A DNA stretch of 64,000 bases. It comes from Epinephelus fuscoguttatus. Taxonomy: Eukaryota; Chordata; Actinopteri; Perciformes; Serranidae. Under the pieces are notes generated by a model. That model was not told the origin of the DNA. It was given only the letters and a program-made list of their open reading frames with translations, and did not search any database. Positions 12,131 through 27,579 of the stretch are shown piece after piece. The stretch is from the NCBI RefSeq assembly GCF_011397635.1, contig NC_064767.1, positions 16,779,537 to 16,843,536 of the forward strand. The letters are read 5' to 3'. Every line of letters starts with the position of its first letter. Position 1 is the stretch's first letter. The translations under genes were made by a program, and so were the position numbers.

Positions 12131-15100
12131 TGCTGTGGTTAAAATCCTGAATTAAAATAGTTTTTTGAGGCCAGGAAAGTGCCGAATTTTTCTTTTTTTT
12201 GACAGAAGGGATAAAACCTTGGCTAGAAAGCACAGGATGAGCACATACCTCTACAGAGGCTGCACAAACCTCCAATTTGTCATTGTAATAACATTTCCAT
12301 AATATATGGATTCTTGTTCACCTTAAACCCAGTTCCTGGTCCAACATGCAAATCATGTAAAGCACAGAACAAGTTTTTTAATATGCTGGCGTGATAACTG
12401 GCTGCAGGAGACAAGAAAAAAACAGAAATTCTTTCTCCTGCTGTGAGTCCATGACCTGAGAATGGCTTACAAGATTTATACTTGGATACCTGCTATCAGG
12501 AATATATGCTTAGCAGGTTATACACGTCGCTACACTTTTCCAACTTTAATATAGATCCCGATGTGGGGGTATAGTGGTGTAAATGTCATTCATTTGCTCT
12601 CCATGGCACAATGTTCGTGACTAAACAGCAGGCGCGCTGGATAGCAGAGCATGTGGAAGTTTCTTTTGTTTGACTGACAGGCGAGGAGGAGATATGGCAT
12701 GAGGCTTCAATGACCTGACAACCCTGGCAGAGACGAGCTTATGAACTTTCACGGAGGGAAACAAACATGGGGGAAAACACACACACGCGGCATTTAAAAA
12801 ATACATCTCTTGTATAGGATTTTTACATCAGCGGAAAGCCAGTATTGATGTGCTTGCTCCCCAGCTTGGGCCCCCCGAAAAAGGAGAAAAGAATCAGTAC
12901 AGCTATTTTTTCGACATCTCTTCAATAACTTAATACACATGTACAAGCCCTTGTAACCTGTATGGTCACTTTTTGCACAGTTGTCTCTGATCTGCAAATT
13001 CCATGTCATTTATAACTGTATTGCACAATTTTGCATCCCCAATGATGGTATAGTTATTTGTTACACTGTAGTCAAAAACAATTCCCACGCTTCACAATCA
13101 ACCTTGGTAATTGTATATGGTATTTCTATTCTATTCTCTCGTTAACTAGTGCTACAGTAATTGCTTTAACTCAGCAGATTATACACGGTACACCTCCTCA
13201 TCTCTGCGGTGAGTTTGAGCAGCTGTTGTTAACACAGATAAGAAGCGTGACACTGTGAGCGGCTGACAGGATTGGCTGTCATGCCAGCTCAAATCACAGG
13301 GCATATATATGTGTTTGAATTGTCTAGACGGAGGCTGCTTGTTACACTCCTCACCTGTGACAGTCACGCCTGCAGCATGTGGGAGGGAAACTTGCGCTCT
13401 ACACACACATACTCACAAACACCTCAACCCTGGCAGCTCTCTGGTTCATTATCAGTGCGTTGCCTTGCTGAAGATGAATCTTTAAAATTTTGTGCTAGAT
13501 AACAACAGTATTTCGTACTGTATTGCACAGTGATGCTCCACTTTTCCCAATTGTTGTTTTTAGGAAGGGGTTGGTTTGCATTGTGTTGCATTTTTCATGA
13601 GAACAACTTTGAGATGTGCCATCTGTTCTTTTTCTTTTGTTGACTTCTTATGCAGCCTCTAGTATAAACCTCAACTGTCTCATAAAAAAGTGCTGAGGTC
13701 ATACATGAAAAGCTTCCTGACATTCACTAAAACTAACTGGGAACAGTCAAAAAAATGTGAAATACATTTAATGTTGAATGCACAATATTGTTGCATTGCT
13801 GATTGCTGATATTCTTACATTATGTTAAGGAGTCAGTGCCAGGCCAGCAGCTCTTCCAAAAACCATCTCAATACTAGAAAGCAGTGAGTGAGTGAGTGCA
13901 AAGCCCTGCCAAGCCTGCACGGCCCTCTAGATTTGTTGTTGTAATAATAGAAAATGTGGAGAAACTGCAATCTAAGAAAATGGCCCAAATCGCCTGTGTC
14001 TTGCATTATTAAGAAATAATCTAAAAAAATAATAAAATACTCAGGTCCCCAACCAAACACTAATCACTCGCATTCCGTTGAAATCTGTTTTGACACTCTT
14101 GTGATGCCCTGCTAACTAGCAAAATGACAAACAAACGGGACGGCAAACATAACCTCAGTGGCACAAGTAATTACACTGAAGGTGTAAGGGAGGCAGGAGA
14201 GCTCCTAATCAGTTTGTCAGCCTTAATAAGACCTTGCTCCCGCTGAGAGGAAGTAATCTTCTGGAAACTGATTTGACTGATGAACCTCCAAATAAACCAC
14301 CAAGCCAGTGAATCCATCATATTATACAGCACATTATCCCAGTGTTATTATGGTGATCACAGAGGCTGGAGTACAGAATCTGTCTGTCATAATTCTGGCA
14401 GTTTAGTCAGTGATGATATAACACGGAAAAATGATTTTTGACACTGGCGCCAGGTAGTGGTGAAATTAAGTACAATGAGCTCTGTAACAGGTACTTCTTT
14501 GCTTGACTTAAATCCAAAATGAATCAATTTGAAAGCTACATCTTAGATTGAAGGCTTTTTGTTAGGAAATGTATTTCTTTGGGCTGTTACACAGCTTTTT
14601 CCTTCCTGTGAAGGTCAGGCAAGTGACAATGTTTGTATAATTTTCCTTCCAAATTCAATGTCATAACCAATTTCTGTCTGCTGTTTTAGGACTGAATTAC
14701 AATCATATTCACGCAACACAGACTGCAAAGTATTGAGCCTATTAGGATTGAAGTGGAGGGCCAGATGACATTGTGATTCAGAATCACAGTAACGGCTCTC
14801 CCTTCTCCCCTTTATTACTTAAAGCATAAAAAACACACTGTATATTGTGGCTATGATGAGAATCGGCTAATCATGATCGCTTAGAGTCCCAGGGGGTTCA
14901 CAAATTGAAAGATAGCTGAATGTGCAGGGTGACATGATAAACATGTAGTAAAGGGACCATCTGCCCATATGGTTGGCAATTACATTATAGCTCCAGCTCT
15001 ATAATGGTGATAGAGCGACAGAGAGCTATGGAAAGATACACTGCGCGTGGCAGGTGAATGTCCCATGTGGTCAGTATGTTTTTACAGGATAATCCACTGT

Positions 15101-18100
15101 CGGTAGAGCTTTTCTCTCCAATGTAAAACTTAAAAGTGTCTTGGAAAAACAACAGATTCATAATACATTTGTTGGCCTTCTTTCTCTCACATTGATTCCT
15201 GACACGACTGCCTGCTGCTGTGCACTAAGACTTTAATGTTCTCTGTGCAGAAGTACGGGAAAGCCTGTTGTGTGCGTGCCCTCCGAGGACACAGCAATTT
15301 TAGTGAATGGGACTCATTAGAGTGAAAGTGTCATGTGGCAAATCGTGACAATTGTTTTGTGCAGGGAACAGTTGCCCCTGTCCTGGCAGTGTTACACAGG
15401 ACGGCCATCTGCAGCCCACATGTCAGAGAGCAGCAGCCAACATGGTGGCAGATAATTGGTGAGGGAGGAGGGCTGGAACAGGAGCTGGGGTGTAAACCTA
15501 GTGAAATCAATTTGGAAGAGCTGGACTAACAAAACATGCATAAACACGCTGGTGTGCACAAGTGCAAAGTGTGGGAGCACATTACCATTTACACACCCTC
15601 CATGTATCCTACAGTATATGGGAGAACCCTGCAGACAGATTCACTGACTGTGAAGGTCTCTGAGTTATTCATGGCCTGAGGGAGGCCATCAGTCTTATAC
15701 ATTTCACTGCACCATTTGCCTCCATTTAACATCACTCATGTGAGGTAATGACAAAAGTCAATACGTAAAAAGAAACGAGGAAGCACTGTTGTAGCAGGAC
15801 TGTTGACTCACACAATCCTAACGTGCATCTGCTGTAAAGTGCTGTGCACAATGCTTTTGCATTTAAGTTAGAATTTGCATAAAGTGTTTATTTTGTTCTG
15901 GGTCACAATGACAACCCATAAAAGATAAATAATTGATTGCCCATGCCGTGTTAAAACTCTCTCATATCTTGTCCAAGGTGATTTTTCCAGATGCAAGCAA
16001 CCACTTTGTTGGTCGACATTTTTCAAACGCTACGCATTTGTTTTTGAGGGAATATTCCCTTGTGAAATGACAACACTGTCCCCAAATATCCAGACACAAA
16101 CACACACACACACTCGCATGCGCACCGAAAGCTATCACACACTGAATGACAGACAATCTGTCAAAACTTGCGTACGTCTCATTTGTTTGGGAATTAAAAC
16201 AGGAAGACAGCTGAGGAATCTCAGACAGCAATCTATCCCTCAGACAATATGCTTCCACCACTTGTATGAGCCAAATGATTATTTACAACCTGCTGTCAGC
16301 ACAGAACGTATGAATAAATTCATGTGAGAGCTTTGGACTGCGTGAGGCGCAAGAATCAACTTGCACATCTTCCATGCATGAATTTCAGGTTATTGATTCA
16401 CAGATGAGAATCACCACTGATCCAATTACACGTGAGAACACACCTTAGATTATTTACTGCTCACGCTTGTCTTTCTCCTCTTTTTTCATTTCTATTTTTT
16501 TTACTAAATCTTTGATTACACTTTTAATCTTGTGCAACTTTTCCTCGAGTCGTGTCACTAGCCGTTAGTGTTGATTAATGTTACTTGTTTTGCAGCATTG
16601 CAAGCCTGACGTCGAAAAGACAGACTACAATATCTGGTCCAGTGCATCTCTGGGAGGCTTCACGTCAAAGTTGTCAGAACTGGCTTCCAGGGACCAGTGC
16701 TGATCCCAGACAACAAGCTTTCATTATCCAACAGCTCAGAGCTGTTGTTTCCTCGAAAGACAAACTAAGGATCAGCCTGCCCAGTAAATGATACCTACAG
16801 GTCAGTGAGTGTGACGCAGATCATGGACTGCAGCAATTCTGGGTTAAAGGATGATGATGATGATATTAAAAAAAGAATATGCAATCTCAGTTATTCCTCT
16901 CCTTATTTTTGTGTTTCTGTGTGAAGAAGAGTGAGAAATGCATGAAAACAAGAAACAGTCATCTAAAAAACATAATAACCTCCCCCCAAGAAAGTCTGCT
17001 TATTGCCCAGAGCACAATCTAGTCATCCTTTGTTTCGCTGCGGTAAAGTCGCTCACATTAATGCTTACATTTTGTTAAAAACTTGCTCTTATATGTGCCG
17101 GCAGATAGACAAACAGCTCAGAAGAAAAGCAAAGCCTGTTAACAGGTCTGGGGATTATCATGTGTGACGGTGTCACGAAATTTGGAAAGACGCATTGCTG
17201 TCGTCAGATGTAATCTTTTGCTATGTAGAACGCCACCAACCACTGAGTGCATTGCAATGAGGAGATATGCATCTCCAAATTTAAGCAACCAACATCAAAA
17301 CCATGTGGATGAACAGATAATTCTAAAGGTAAAACTGAGGATAACCTTGGATGTGTTTTTATGTTATGTTCTCCTTCAAGGTCATGCAGAGGTGTTTCAC
17401 CCTAATATTTCTTTGTACAGAAACTTCTGCTTTGCTTTTGTGTTATATTCTGTTTATGCTGCAGCAGCTATGTAGGTACATTTTTTGAAAGTCAGCCAAA
17501 ATCTTGTTGTGTGATGTTTACTTTATCACAGCCAGCAGCCATTAGATAGAATACTTTTGAAGCACACAGAGAAAGAAACTTATTTTTCACATAGCGGATT
17601 ACAATAAATGCTACACTGTGACTTCTGGATGCATTAATCAAATGGCACATCAGGGAGTTTATTCAAGGGCGACCATTAAGTCTGCATTTATCAGCCGCTG
17701 CAGAATCACTCGCTGTCCAGATGCGTTTCTGATATATAAAAGTCCAGGACTTGTACCCACTTGTACAGCCTTTAAAGAAAAAGACTGCGTTTATTAATTT
17801 CATTTGAGCATTAATTACACATATTTTTTAAAACTTTTTTTTTTGTTCTGCATGCAGATATTTTGGCCCCCTCGGCTTTCACACTACCATTAGTAGTTTA
17901 TCAAACAATATGTTGGCTGGGTGTGTTCTTTATTCAAATAACAACATGCTGTCTTTATCACAAAGATGGCATGACTACAATTACAAGAACAAAGCATATG
18001 GCATGGTATTATAGTTTTCTTTAATTAAGGCACATAACTTTTTCTCGCTAGCATATCACTGTATACAATCTCAAGTAGATTTTCTTGGATCCGGTTTGAA

Positions 18101-19519
18101 TATGGAACATATAAATGGCTATAAATAAGAGATTATGGGTGTTAATGTGATGCACAGCAGATGAATTGCGTGATGTTTCTTAATCATCTGTTCAGTATGT
18201 GCATGAATCCTAAACCACATGATGCGATCCAAGCTACTGAAAAATACAGATACTCAATAATGCTACAGCTAACATGACCATTAATTTCTCCTACAGACAC
18301 TGAGAGCCATTAAACCTTTCACTTTAGTGTGGCAATAAAACATGCAGGCTTACCTTTTAACCTAACACGTGCTCTATGGGGTCTCGGCCCGTCACACATT
18401 TTACATTTCAGTTACATTCAAGAGAGGAAATCAGGCTCAGAACTCACCCTCCTGTTAGACACTGTAAAGAGCAAGGTAGAAATGGCCCAGTGTAAAACAT
18501 CCCACATGGTGTCACAGTCAAGTGCTACTATGAGAAAGGTTCCACACTGATAATATAAAGGTCAACGTTTAACGGTTTTATGCAGCATAACCATTCTAGT
18601 AAGGAAAAAGTGTACAGACACTGCTAATGGCAATGTCAAGAGGAGTATCTAAACAAATACATTTAACCTTTTCACCAACACTTGCCTCAGTGCCCCTCTG
18701 AGCAATGTTATGCTGATTATCCATTTAAAAATATGTGGTCTGAATGGAAAGGTGTGACCCACAAGATCTAATAGGAGACGGCATAACCCTAAATCCAGTT
18801 ACCCTTGTGCCTTACTGAAGATTTTAACATTTTAATGACCGTTTTTATGGTGTGTATGGGATTAGCTGCTGACTACATTACTGACCTCATAACCCCAGAT
18901 GAGCCTGAGTGCAGCCAAAGATCCTCCGGTGGGTCCTTGTTAGTGGTTCTGAGGCTTAAGTTAAAAACCAGAGATCATATTTTTAACTTAAGGAATAAGA
19001 TCATGCAACTCAGCTCTTTATCTACTTTTTAACTCTTTTAAAAATTACATCAATGTAGACTTGCTTTAATGTAATATAAATTAAAAATCATATCCTGCTC
19101 CATTTTGTACTTTTATTGCCTTCCAATATTTTACTCTGGTTTTTACATTTTTCTAAATATGTCTTTGCAAATCACTTTTCAAATTAGTTTTGAAAGGTGC
19201 TACATGAGGAAATTAAAGATGTGCACCAATAAGCGTATATATTTTGTTGATCTGGCATTGTTTTGCTCTTTCCTGTGACTTATATTTGCAGTTGTAGTAA
19301 TTATTTTTGTTGGCTAAAACCAGTGGTCCTCAGAAATGTGTCATGGTGTCACGCAAAAACCAAAAATCCTAACTGAATTCTTTTATGCTGTTGTAGTATA
19401 TAGGCTGGTTGTAATTAAAGTCAATATGAGAGTTAAGAAATCCCATACTAGATGTACATTGGTTTCCTATTTTACGATTAATATTACTAATTATCTGAGG
19501 TGCATAAATTAATACCAGT
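12131..19519. other. Long gene-free stretch
   Basis: No convincing exon on either strand and few recognisable repeats over 7.4 kb. Parts around 14170-14420 and 14850-15060 have balanced, non-repetitive sequence that could be conserved non-coding DNA, but only alignment to other fish could tell. A splice-like TTTTGCAG at 16590 opens a 66-codon frame with no family resemblance. Confidence 0.5.
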
Positions 19520-19690
19520 ACAGCTGGGAATGGGTACCCATAGAACCCATTTTTTATTCAGATATATCAAGATGGGAGTTCAAGGGACCCCTTTAAAAAT
19601 CCCCACGCCAGTTTTTTCCTTGTCAAAATTTAGTCTAACTTTGTAGCTTTATTTAGCCCCCTTCCTGACAAGCTAGCACGTCCTCCTAAG
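19520..19690 (+). repeat. Interspersed repeat shared with 63.06 kb (inverted)
   Basis: Blocks AGAACCCATTTT, ATTCAGATAT, GACCCCT and TTTAGCCCCCTTCCTG match the reverse complement of 63060-63240. No coding content. Confidence 0.6.
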
Positions 19691-19699
19691 ACCTGAACT

Positions 19700-22600
19700 T
19701 TTGTTTGGTATACATTTTTAAATTCTCCTAGCTATTTAGGATCAGTAGGACCTGATAGGTATAAAAAATGAAACATTGTCAACTATAATAAATTCCCAAT
19801 GTCCTTCAAAAAGCTAACAATAAATTCCCAATATTTTCAAACGAGTACTTCCTAATTAACAATGTCTTAGTTTGTTACTTTTGCTAAAAATGGTTTGTAT
19901 GGCATATCAAACTACAAAAAATATTGATCACAAATAAACAAGTTTCAACCGCTTAATGTGATCAGGTTTTGGATTTTATCCACTTTTGTCTCAGGGTTAG
20001 CTGCAGACTGACTTGGTAGAGATGGATGCCATCTTGTTTTTACATGGATTAGTGTATTGTGATCTTACTACCACTAGATGGCACAAGAAAGTGTCAATGA
20101 ATGAGGACAACAGGCCTACGTTAAGCAGAATCAAGAATAAGGTCCAGTTAACCCAAAATGTCCTCATATGAGGTCACGGGGTCTCAGGGGGATTTGCATG
20201 GTTGTTAGTAATGGATGCCTTCTGTTGTATAGTTTCATGAGATACCAATATCTTCATGCTATCTTAAAAATGAGTACGCCACAGCCTTTAAAAGACAGCA
20301 AAGTAAGCCTCAATTGTTTCTGCCAGGAGGGGGCAACATCTGTATCAAGGAGGCCAGGGCCCCCTCAGTCCTCCCTTAGGTGCGCCACTGCATAACACTT
20401 CTATTCATAAGATTACACAGAGTACAGCTACATAAAGTGAAAGGCATGACAACACGCACCAACATCACACAAACAGACGTATACACACATGAACATATTG
20501 ATTAATGAGGCCCAATGAGCGATACAATAACCTGGAGAACTGTGAACCTTAACCTCCCTGGAGCTTATCTGCGCTGCTCTCACTCTGTCTAGAATCATCA
20601 ATTATTTACTTAGAGCAAATCTCAGCACTCATTTTCTAGTGGTATCACAATGGTGAACTCTTCCTCTCCAAATACTGAAATTGCATCATTTTTATTGAGT
20701 TGTTTGACTACACCAAGTCATTTCAATGATCATTCAGTGGTTACTCCACATTTTTTTGTAACAGGAGCAGCAGTGGTGCTGAACTTCACACTGTGACTGA
20801 CTGGCTGCTGTATTGTCCTCAGCTCTGGGCTCTGTGACAATTCAGTTGAAATATGCATATAGTTCGAAAGGGACAGAAAGGGGAAGCTTACTCTTTGCCT
20901 ATCCCAGCATCAGTTCTGCACTGATACAAAAGGACATCATGCTCCAGTGCAGAATAGATCCCGTACACCTGCACCAACTCATCCCCCAGCTTTGACTAAT
21001 GTCCCACCCTTGGCGTTGTCCATTTGGGGAGCTGAAGCAGGTGGATGTTGAAATTAACGGAGAGGGTGGTTTAGTAGGGGTTGCTTGTGTATATGCATGC
21101 TAAAGTGTGTGTACATTCCTGTGTGGTGAATGCTGAAACCGAACTTACAAAGACAGATGACGAGAACTACGAGTGGACGTGTTTTTTATCCAAAACGTTT
21201 AGTCTTTGTTTTCTCTCTGTGGTGACATGCCCCATATGTTAGAGACATGACCAGAAGCAGGATGGATTCTGTGCTTGTCTTTGTGACATCTCCAGGAGAT
21301 ATACTGGCAACAGTGGATTACAAGGGAAACTGATAAATTGGCTGTCATAATTTGTCATACCTCTCATTGTTCAGCAGAGTCACAGTTTTCACGACTGAGA
21401 TAGAAAGATACTACATGCATAATAACACTGGTTTAAAGGTCCTACAACAAAATAATCTAAGTTTAATGATATGGGTTGAATAATGCAATAACATTCACAA
21501 TGTTTAATGAATGCCTGGCCTGGAGCCTTAACTTATTTTAAAAAGAATCTATTTAAAAAGTATACATTATTAATACAGTACATAATGGAAAACAACAAGA
21601 TCCAGAAATGCTCGTTTGTTATGTAAGTCTATTTCTTGTTCTTTATATAATTACAAAGAGAGAGTTGGAGGTCTGCAGTTTATTGCTTCAATGTCTCATA
21701 GAGTGGCCCATTAGCATACTCAAGGTCTGACTGACCATTTGCTAAATTGATACCTAGACCAAGGGATTGTCCAATCATAGCTATTCGTGTACGTGCCTGT
21801 ATAAAGCCATACTCATCATTTCAAGAGTACAGAGGATTGTTTTCTTAGCCTTTCAAAAATTAAAACCACAAGCCCCAGATAGCGTTGCATTTACTGAACA
21901 CATCCGTTAGTCCTCAACTCAAAAGCCTTTCTCTTAGAACAGTGAATGAACAGTAAATGTTATACAAGCCGAGAGGGCAAACAGGGTGAGGTTAGAATGA
22001 AATTAAAGTCGGAGCTTTTTCCATTTATAGCTACTATATTTGGACAAACTGGCTTTAAGCTGAAAACACATTGCAGCAACAGCACTGCTTTGTGTCATAT
22101 GATGCACATCAAGTGCACAGATGTTAAATAATAACTAGATACCAGAGATGGCTCCTATTCAGTCCAGTGAGGACTACTTGCTTTGTGCATTTGCCAAAAC
22201 CTAGCTTCCAGGTTTACTACTGCAGCATTTCTCCCACTGGCCCCACCCACGAGTTGCTGCTCAGTTTACAGACTTTACATTGTGACATCACAGACTTTTA
22301 AATCCATTTTCTTAGCTCGAAGAAAGTTTTACAAACATTAAACCTCCCTGAACAAAAAAATAATAATGGAGTGGTGGTGTCCTGGCAACAGTTTAACAGA
22401 TGTCTCTTTTATAATGGTGGCCTATGGTGACTGGTCATGTACCACCTCTAGCACCAATAGGAAGCATCGCACTGCAGCACGCCAACAGAAGACCACACAC
22501 AGTTAGTATTATTCTCACTAAAGGATCTGTACTTCCTCCACGTCTGCATTAGCTTTAAGTCATGCATGGACACCCAATAATTAAACATGATTTCTTTCTA

Positions 22601-24118
22601 TTTCCTGAGGCACCAATCTCCAGAGCTATGGCTCAGCAAGCAATATCTTTTTTTGTTCATTGTCTTTATAATGATGGGATGGGCCCTATAGCTCGGGATA
22701 TTTCTCAACATCAACAAATCGTCCTGTCTTTGACACACAAGCGAGACAGTGACAGCAAGAGGTAAGAGTTCTCTTTACATCCATGGTGAGGAAGGGAGTG
22801 GAACTGCCATAAGAGCAGGGAAGAAGAGCTGCTACTGAAGCTGGGATGTATAAGCAGGAAGCAAGCGGGGGGGAAAACATGAGTTTTTTTGCAGGGGCGG
22901 CGAGGCTTGACATAGGACAATAGTGTAAAGTGTCTTGAAGTGGCACTTTCAAGGGTGCAGACACATGCCGAGCTGCTGCCAGTGTGGGGTTGTACGTATA
23001 TAATAAGGGGGGCTGTTTTGACGCATGCCATTCAGTGGTGATGTTTGATGGTGATGCAATACAAGCAAACACGTCTTTTTGCAAGTCTTCAACATGGATC
23101 ATCAGTTGGTGAGGATGCTAACATTTTGGCTGGGACAAACAGCTTTAGCCTCAGTCTTTAGCATGAAATCATGTATGTTACTATCGTGCATGTATCTGAG
23201 AATCTTTTAGCAAAATTCCTGTGTTCAAATGAGTCAGCTGGAAACCTTTAGGGGTAAGACAGCATTTTCAACCAACTCATGGAGCCAATGTTAGTGTAAT
23301 TATCCAGGTAGCTACAGCGGACAGTTGTCATTTTACACTCAGGCCACACTGCCAGTGTGAGCAGTGTGTAAAGGCTGTCTCACTGAACTGCTGCGGCTCA
23401 CACATGCAGTGTTCACATAGACAGTGATGCTGCTGCAGAGCTGCCTGCTGCTAGTATTTCCAAAATTAAAAGCAGATACTCCACTTCTTTTTGGCGCTGT
23501 GCAAGCCACTGCATTGTCAACAACACCTTCCTACAAATGATTCACAGTAAAAGCCTTGTGTCAACAAATAAAGGGATTTTGTCCTCAAATGTTGTCAGAA
23601 GTTTTTATTTTGAAACTGAAACAGCAAATGTTGAGTTTAACAGAAAGGTTTTATTTTTTACTCTCTGTGATGGATTAAGACGGTAAAAGGTGGTATAATG
23701 TCAATATGACTATCAAAGGACCATTTATTTGATTTTTTTGGGTAAATCAAGTTAAAAATGGGCAAATCTCTCATTCCCAAGATGTTCTGCAGTTGAGCAG
23801 CAGCCATGCCTGGCCTATGCAGCACTTCTCATGCCGACAGTGTGGCTTCTCTAACCTCTTTAGGCACGGCAAAAAAAGAAGAGAGAAATTCTGCGAGGCA
23901 CATGACCTACTCACATGGGCAGGGTGGCCTGGATGCTGGAAGCTGATAACAGGCTACAAATGAACAGCCTGCTTTATCTACCTCTGTCTGAAATTAAGGA
24001 CCTACTATTTAAAATATGACAAATTTCAAGCAATTATACAGCAGGATTTATAGCTCTGTGTCGAATCTACACTGTACCCTCCACAAAATAGCATTTTAAG
24101 TCTTGTGTGTAATTTGTC
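19700..24118. other. No gene recognised
   Basis: Only short open frames. A 138-codon frame on the - strand at 23102-22686 has no family resemblance and no supporting splice sites. Confidence 0.5.
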
Positions 24119-24385
24119 CTGGTTTCATACGGGTAGAGGAAAATCTCCGCTAGTTGCCAGGCTAATTCATCCAATGTAAAATGCCATAGGTTTGTGCTAA
24201 TAACATTTGCATGTTTTATTTGTGTGTTGTAATGAAACCCAATTTTGTTAGTTACCTTTGTTAAATGTTGCTGTTGTCCCTGGCTTCATATGAGTAGAGG
24301 AAAAGTCTGCTAGCCAGTTTATACAATGTAAAATGCCATAAGCTTGTACTAAAAACATTAGTATGTTGTATTTTGGGGGGAAAAT
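24119..24385 (+). repeat. Two tandem diverged copies of a ~110-bp segment
   Basis: 24119-24245 and 24278-24385 share TCATAYGRGTAGAGGAAAA and CAATGTAAAATGCCATA, then a GTACTAA/GTGCTAA and ACATT(A/T)G-type series. Direct orientation, about 160 bp apart. Nothing coding. Confidence 0.65.
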
Positions 24386-24389
24386 GTGT

Positions 24390-27300
24390 CCAGCAAAGAC
24401 AAATTCTTTGTCTGTTAATGCTGCTAGTTATAGAGAAGCCAATTTGTGTACTTGTGATTGAAAGCCATGTTTAAATCAACTAAACTTTACAGCACTTCAC
24501 AGAAACCCCTACCGCTGACTAGTGGTTTGGAGGTGTAACTGCTGGGTGACACAGACACACCACAAGTAGAAATCCTCACAACCGTGTAGGCCACATGTGT
24601 AGACTATGGCGTAGGCTTTGCACAGAGCTGACGCACATGTATAAATCCTGCTTACATAAATCCACATGAGAGCAAAAGTACGAGAGGTATAAAGAACATA
24701 AGGGACATTAGGGTTCACGGTCAATTGACTAATCTGAATTGTGCTCCATGTGACATTCATTGTTCACACAATTTGTGCCACTCTAATATTCACACTTTTG
24801 ATATTTTTACGACATAATCATACAAAATTATATAACTAGGAAAAATTATGTGCCATTATATAAAAATACTCCCTGACACAAAGACATATGATTGGCATGG
24901 TCCTTTTCAGTCATTACATTGTACAAGGATTTTCTGACATCTTAACCATAATGCTTTGTCTGAACTAATTTGACCCAGTTTAGCCCCAATTAAGCGTTCC
25001 TCAGCATGCTGAAAAGGCTGAGCTCTAAATCTCAGGATGTGATAGTTCTCATAGGCTTTCTCAAAATACAAAGATCTTGAAAACTTAGCCAATTATTGCA
25101 GCAGCTTTGGAGTTTGATGAGTTACAGAAAAAAACTCATGTACATCCAAAAAACATCTGCCAGGTTTTTGTTAACGAGCCCCTCTGCAATAAGTATGGTA
25201 CAGCACTTTCTTAGGCAGAACCCACTTTCACATAACATGGTTAAAGCCAAGAGGAGCAGTGTGTAGGAGTGAGTTGCTGTGAAATTGACTTTGTTATTAG
25301 TCCAACTGTGGGTAAATAAAAAACTGGCATTATGCAACATTTGAAAAAGTTCCCCCGAGGACTGTCAGACTTAAACAGGCTTATGTTTGACACTTGGATG
25401 GGGCATCATTTGACACGTTTCGCAGGGAACATTTATACAAGTCCTTAACCTTGGTTTCTTTGCTCAGCTTGCCTGAAGCCAGGGTGACCGTGCATGGGGA
25501 ATTATTTTTGAATGAATTACAAATAAGGCAATTTGCAAAACTTGCCACATGAGATGACAAAGCGGAAGACCTAGTGGACCTTTTTCTTAATTAAAAATAG
25601 CGGTTTATGTTAAAATGCAAGTTTATGATTGACTGTAAATGTGACACCATCTCAAAGAGGAAAAAAAAATTATACATTTTAATAAGACAAATACTTGGAT
25701 TATCTAATTAAAGAGAGGTTTAGCTTTTGCTCACTGGTGCAACGTTTGATGGATTTAAATAAATGCTAAAGTGTTCTTTATTAGCAGCTACATGATGGGT
25801 TAGAGGCCCATACATCGTACATGTAGATCGTGAGGAAGGCTTAGACTATTAATAGTATGCATGACTGGGACTTTTCCGAAAAAATATTATCTATAGAAGA
25901 TGTTAAATATTTTCCCAAACTGTTAATCTCATTCTTATACATGCTGTAACACAGCAAACACTCAAAGGAGAGCAAAAAGGGAAAGCATTTCTCTGAGCGT
26001 TTCTCTTTCCATCAGTAGATGTGCCAGTTGGACATCATTCTCTTGCCTCCAGACAACGTGGATGTGGGAGAGCAAAGAAAACAAGTCTGAGAGAGGCAGA
26101 CAGCGAGCGAGAAGAAGAAGAAGAAATGAGGAATGGCAGTGTGAAGGATTTGTGACTGAAAGAGAGTGCAAATCTACAAGATGAACCTCAGCACTGCCAC
26201 TCCCCCCTTTCAAACCTTGACGTACAACACTGCGCAGATGCTGCCCTGATTTCAAGTCCCTTTTAACAATTTATCCACTTGTGCCCTTACAGAGTAAATT
26301 TACTGTCCCTTTGCGCCCCCTGTGTCTGATGACTCAGTAAGTGGTCTTGAAATTAATTTGATCACCACAGCTTTCATCGCCCTCCTGCTCCTCTCTCCTT
26401 CTTGCCTGTTTCTCCTGCCTCTTTGGAGGGTTAAACGCTTTGAGAGATTGCTGTTCCATGGCAGTAAAGCATGCTGACAATGGGAGGCAGAAAGCGAGGG
26501 CTCGCATGATAGGTGAGGGGGAGGCGATTGCTCTATGTCTCTATGATGCAGCCGTTTGACAAAGCAGCTCAGATATGGGTCTCAGCTCCTGACCTGATCA
26601 AATTCCAAAGACATAACCGAGCACCTCCCGCTGACAGAGGACAAAGCAGCCTCTATAGAGCAGCCACATGTATGAAACCGGTTTAGCCACTGGAAAATAC
26701 ATCAAGCAGTATTTTGGTATGCATTATAAGATAAGTTCCAACTCATGCATATTGCATAATGCATTATATAATTTTAAGTAAAGTGTATTCATAGATATGA
26801 TCTGATATGTCAGAGGTAATAATGGCACTACCTTTTTGGAAAGTCATCAAACTTTGGATACAAATCTAAATTATAGGAATGCAATATTTCTCATAGCATC
26901 TTGATATGTTCCGATGAAAATTGATCAGACTCACACAAACAGATACTCATATGCAATGATATATAAAGACACACACACACATATATAAACAACCCGACAG
27001 AGAACAAAATATATCAGCAAGGAAATCGATGTCTGTCAGAGGGAGAGTGAATGATGCATCGAGGAAGCCTTTTGGAAATTCATTCTCTTGATGGGACGTT
27101 CCACATTATTTGGACTGGGCTCACGCTGATGTGTTATGCAAGGAAACTGGCACAACCTTCTCAAAGGCTCACATTTGGTACACAGCCTCGGTCAACATTA
27201 CAAATTTCACTTGGCATCTCCATGCACACCCCACTGGGCTTTGATTGTGGAGCTACTGCCGATGCATTTGAGTCCATATAATACACGCATTTCAAACAGG

Positions 27301-27440
27301 GATGAGCGCGACATGTGCCGGGGAGGAAGCATAATGGGGCTGTTGTGTTGATGGTAAAATCCCAAACAAATGTTACTGGAGATCAACATTCTCATTTGTT
27401 TAATTTCATGCTGTTGTAAATTTGTGACAGCGCATAAAAA
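24390..27440. other. No gene recognised
   Basis: AT-rich intergenic DNA ending at the TA microsatellite. A short CA tract near 26970. No exon or RNA gene seen. Confidence 0.5.
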
Positions 27441-27448
27441 CTTAAGTT

Positions 27449-27579
<131 letters not shown>

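Noticed and set aside
16590..16791. Possible exon after TTTTGCAG on the + strand
   Set aside because: The 66-codon frame has no family resemblance and no good donor before its stop.
12131..19519. tRNA, snoRNA or microRNA genes
   Set aside because: No cloverleaf with paired A and B boxes and no convincing short perfect hairpin was seen outside the SINEs and transposons.
22686..23102. 138-codon - strand frame
   Set aside because: No recognisable domain, no splice or promoter context, and composition like random non-coding DNA.
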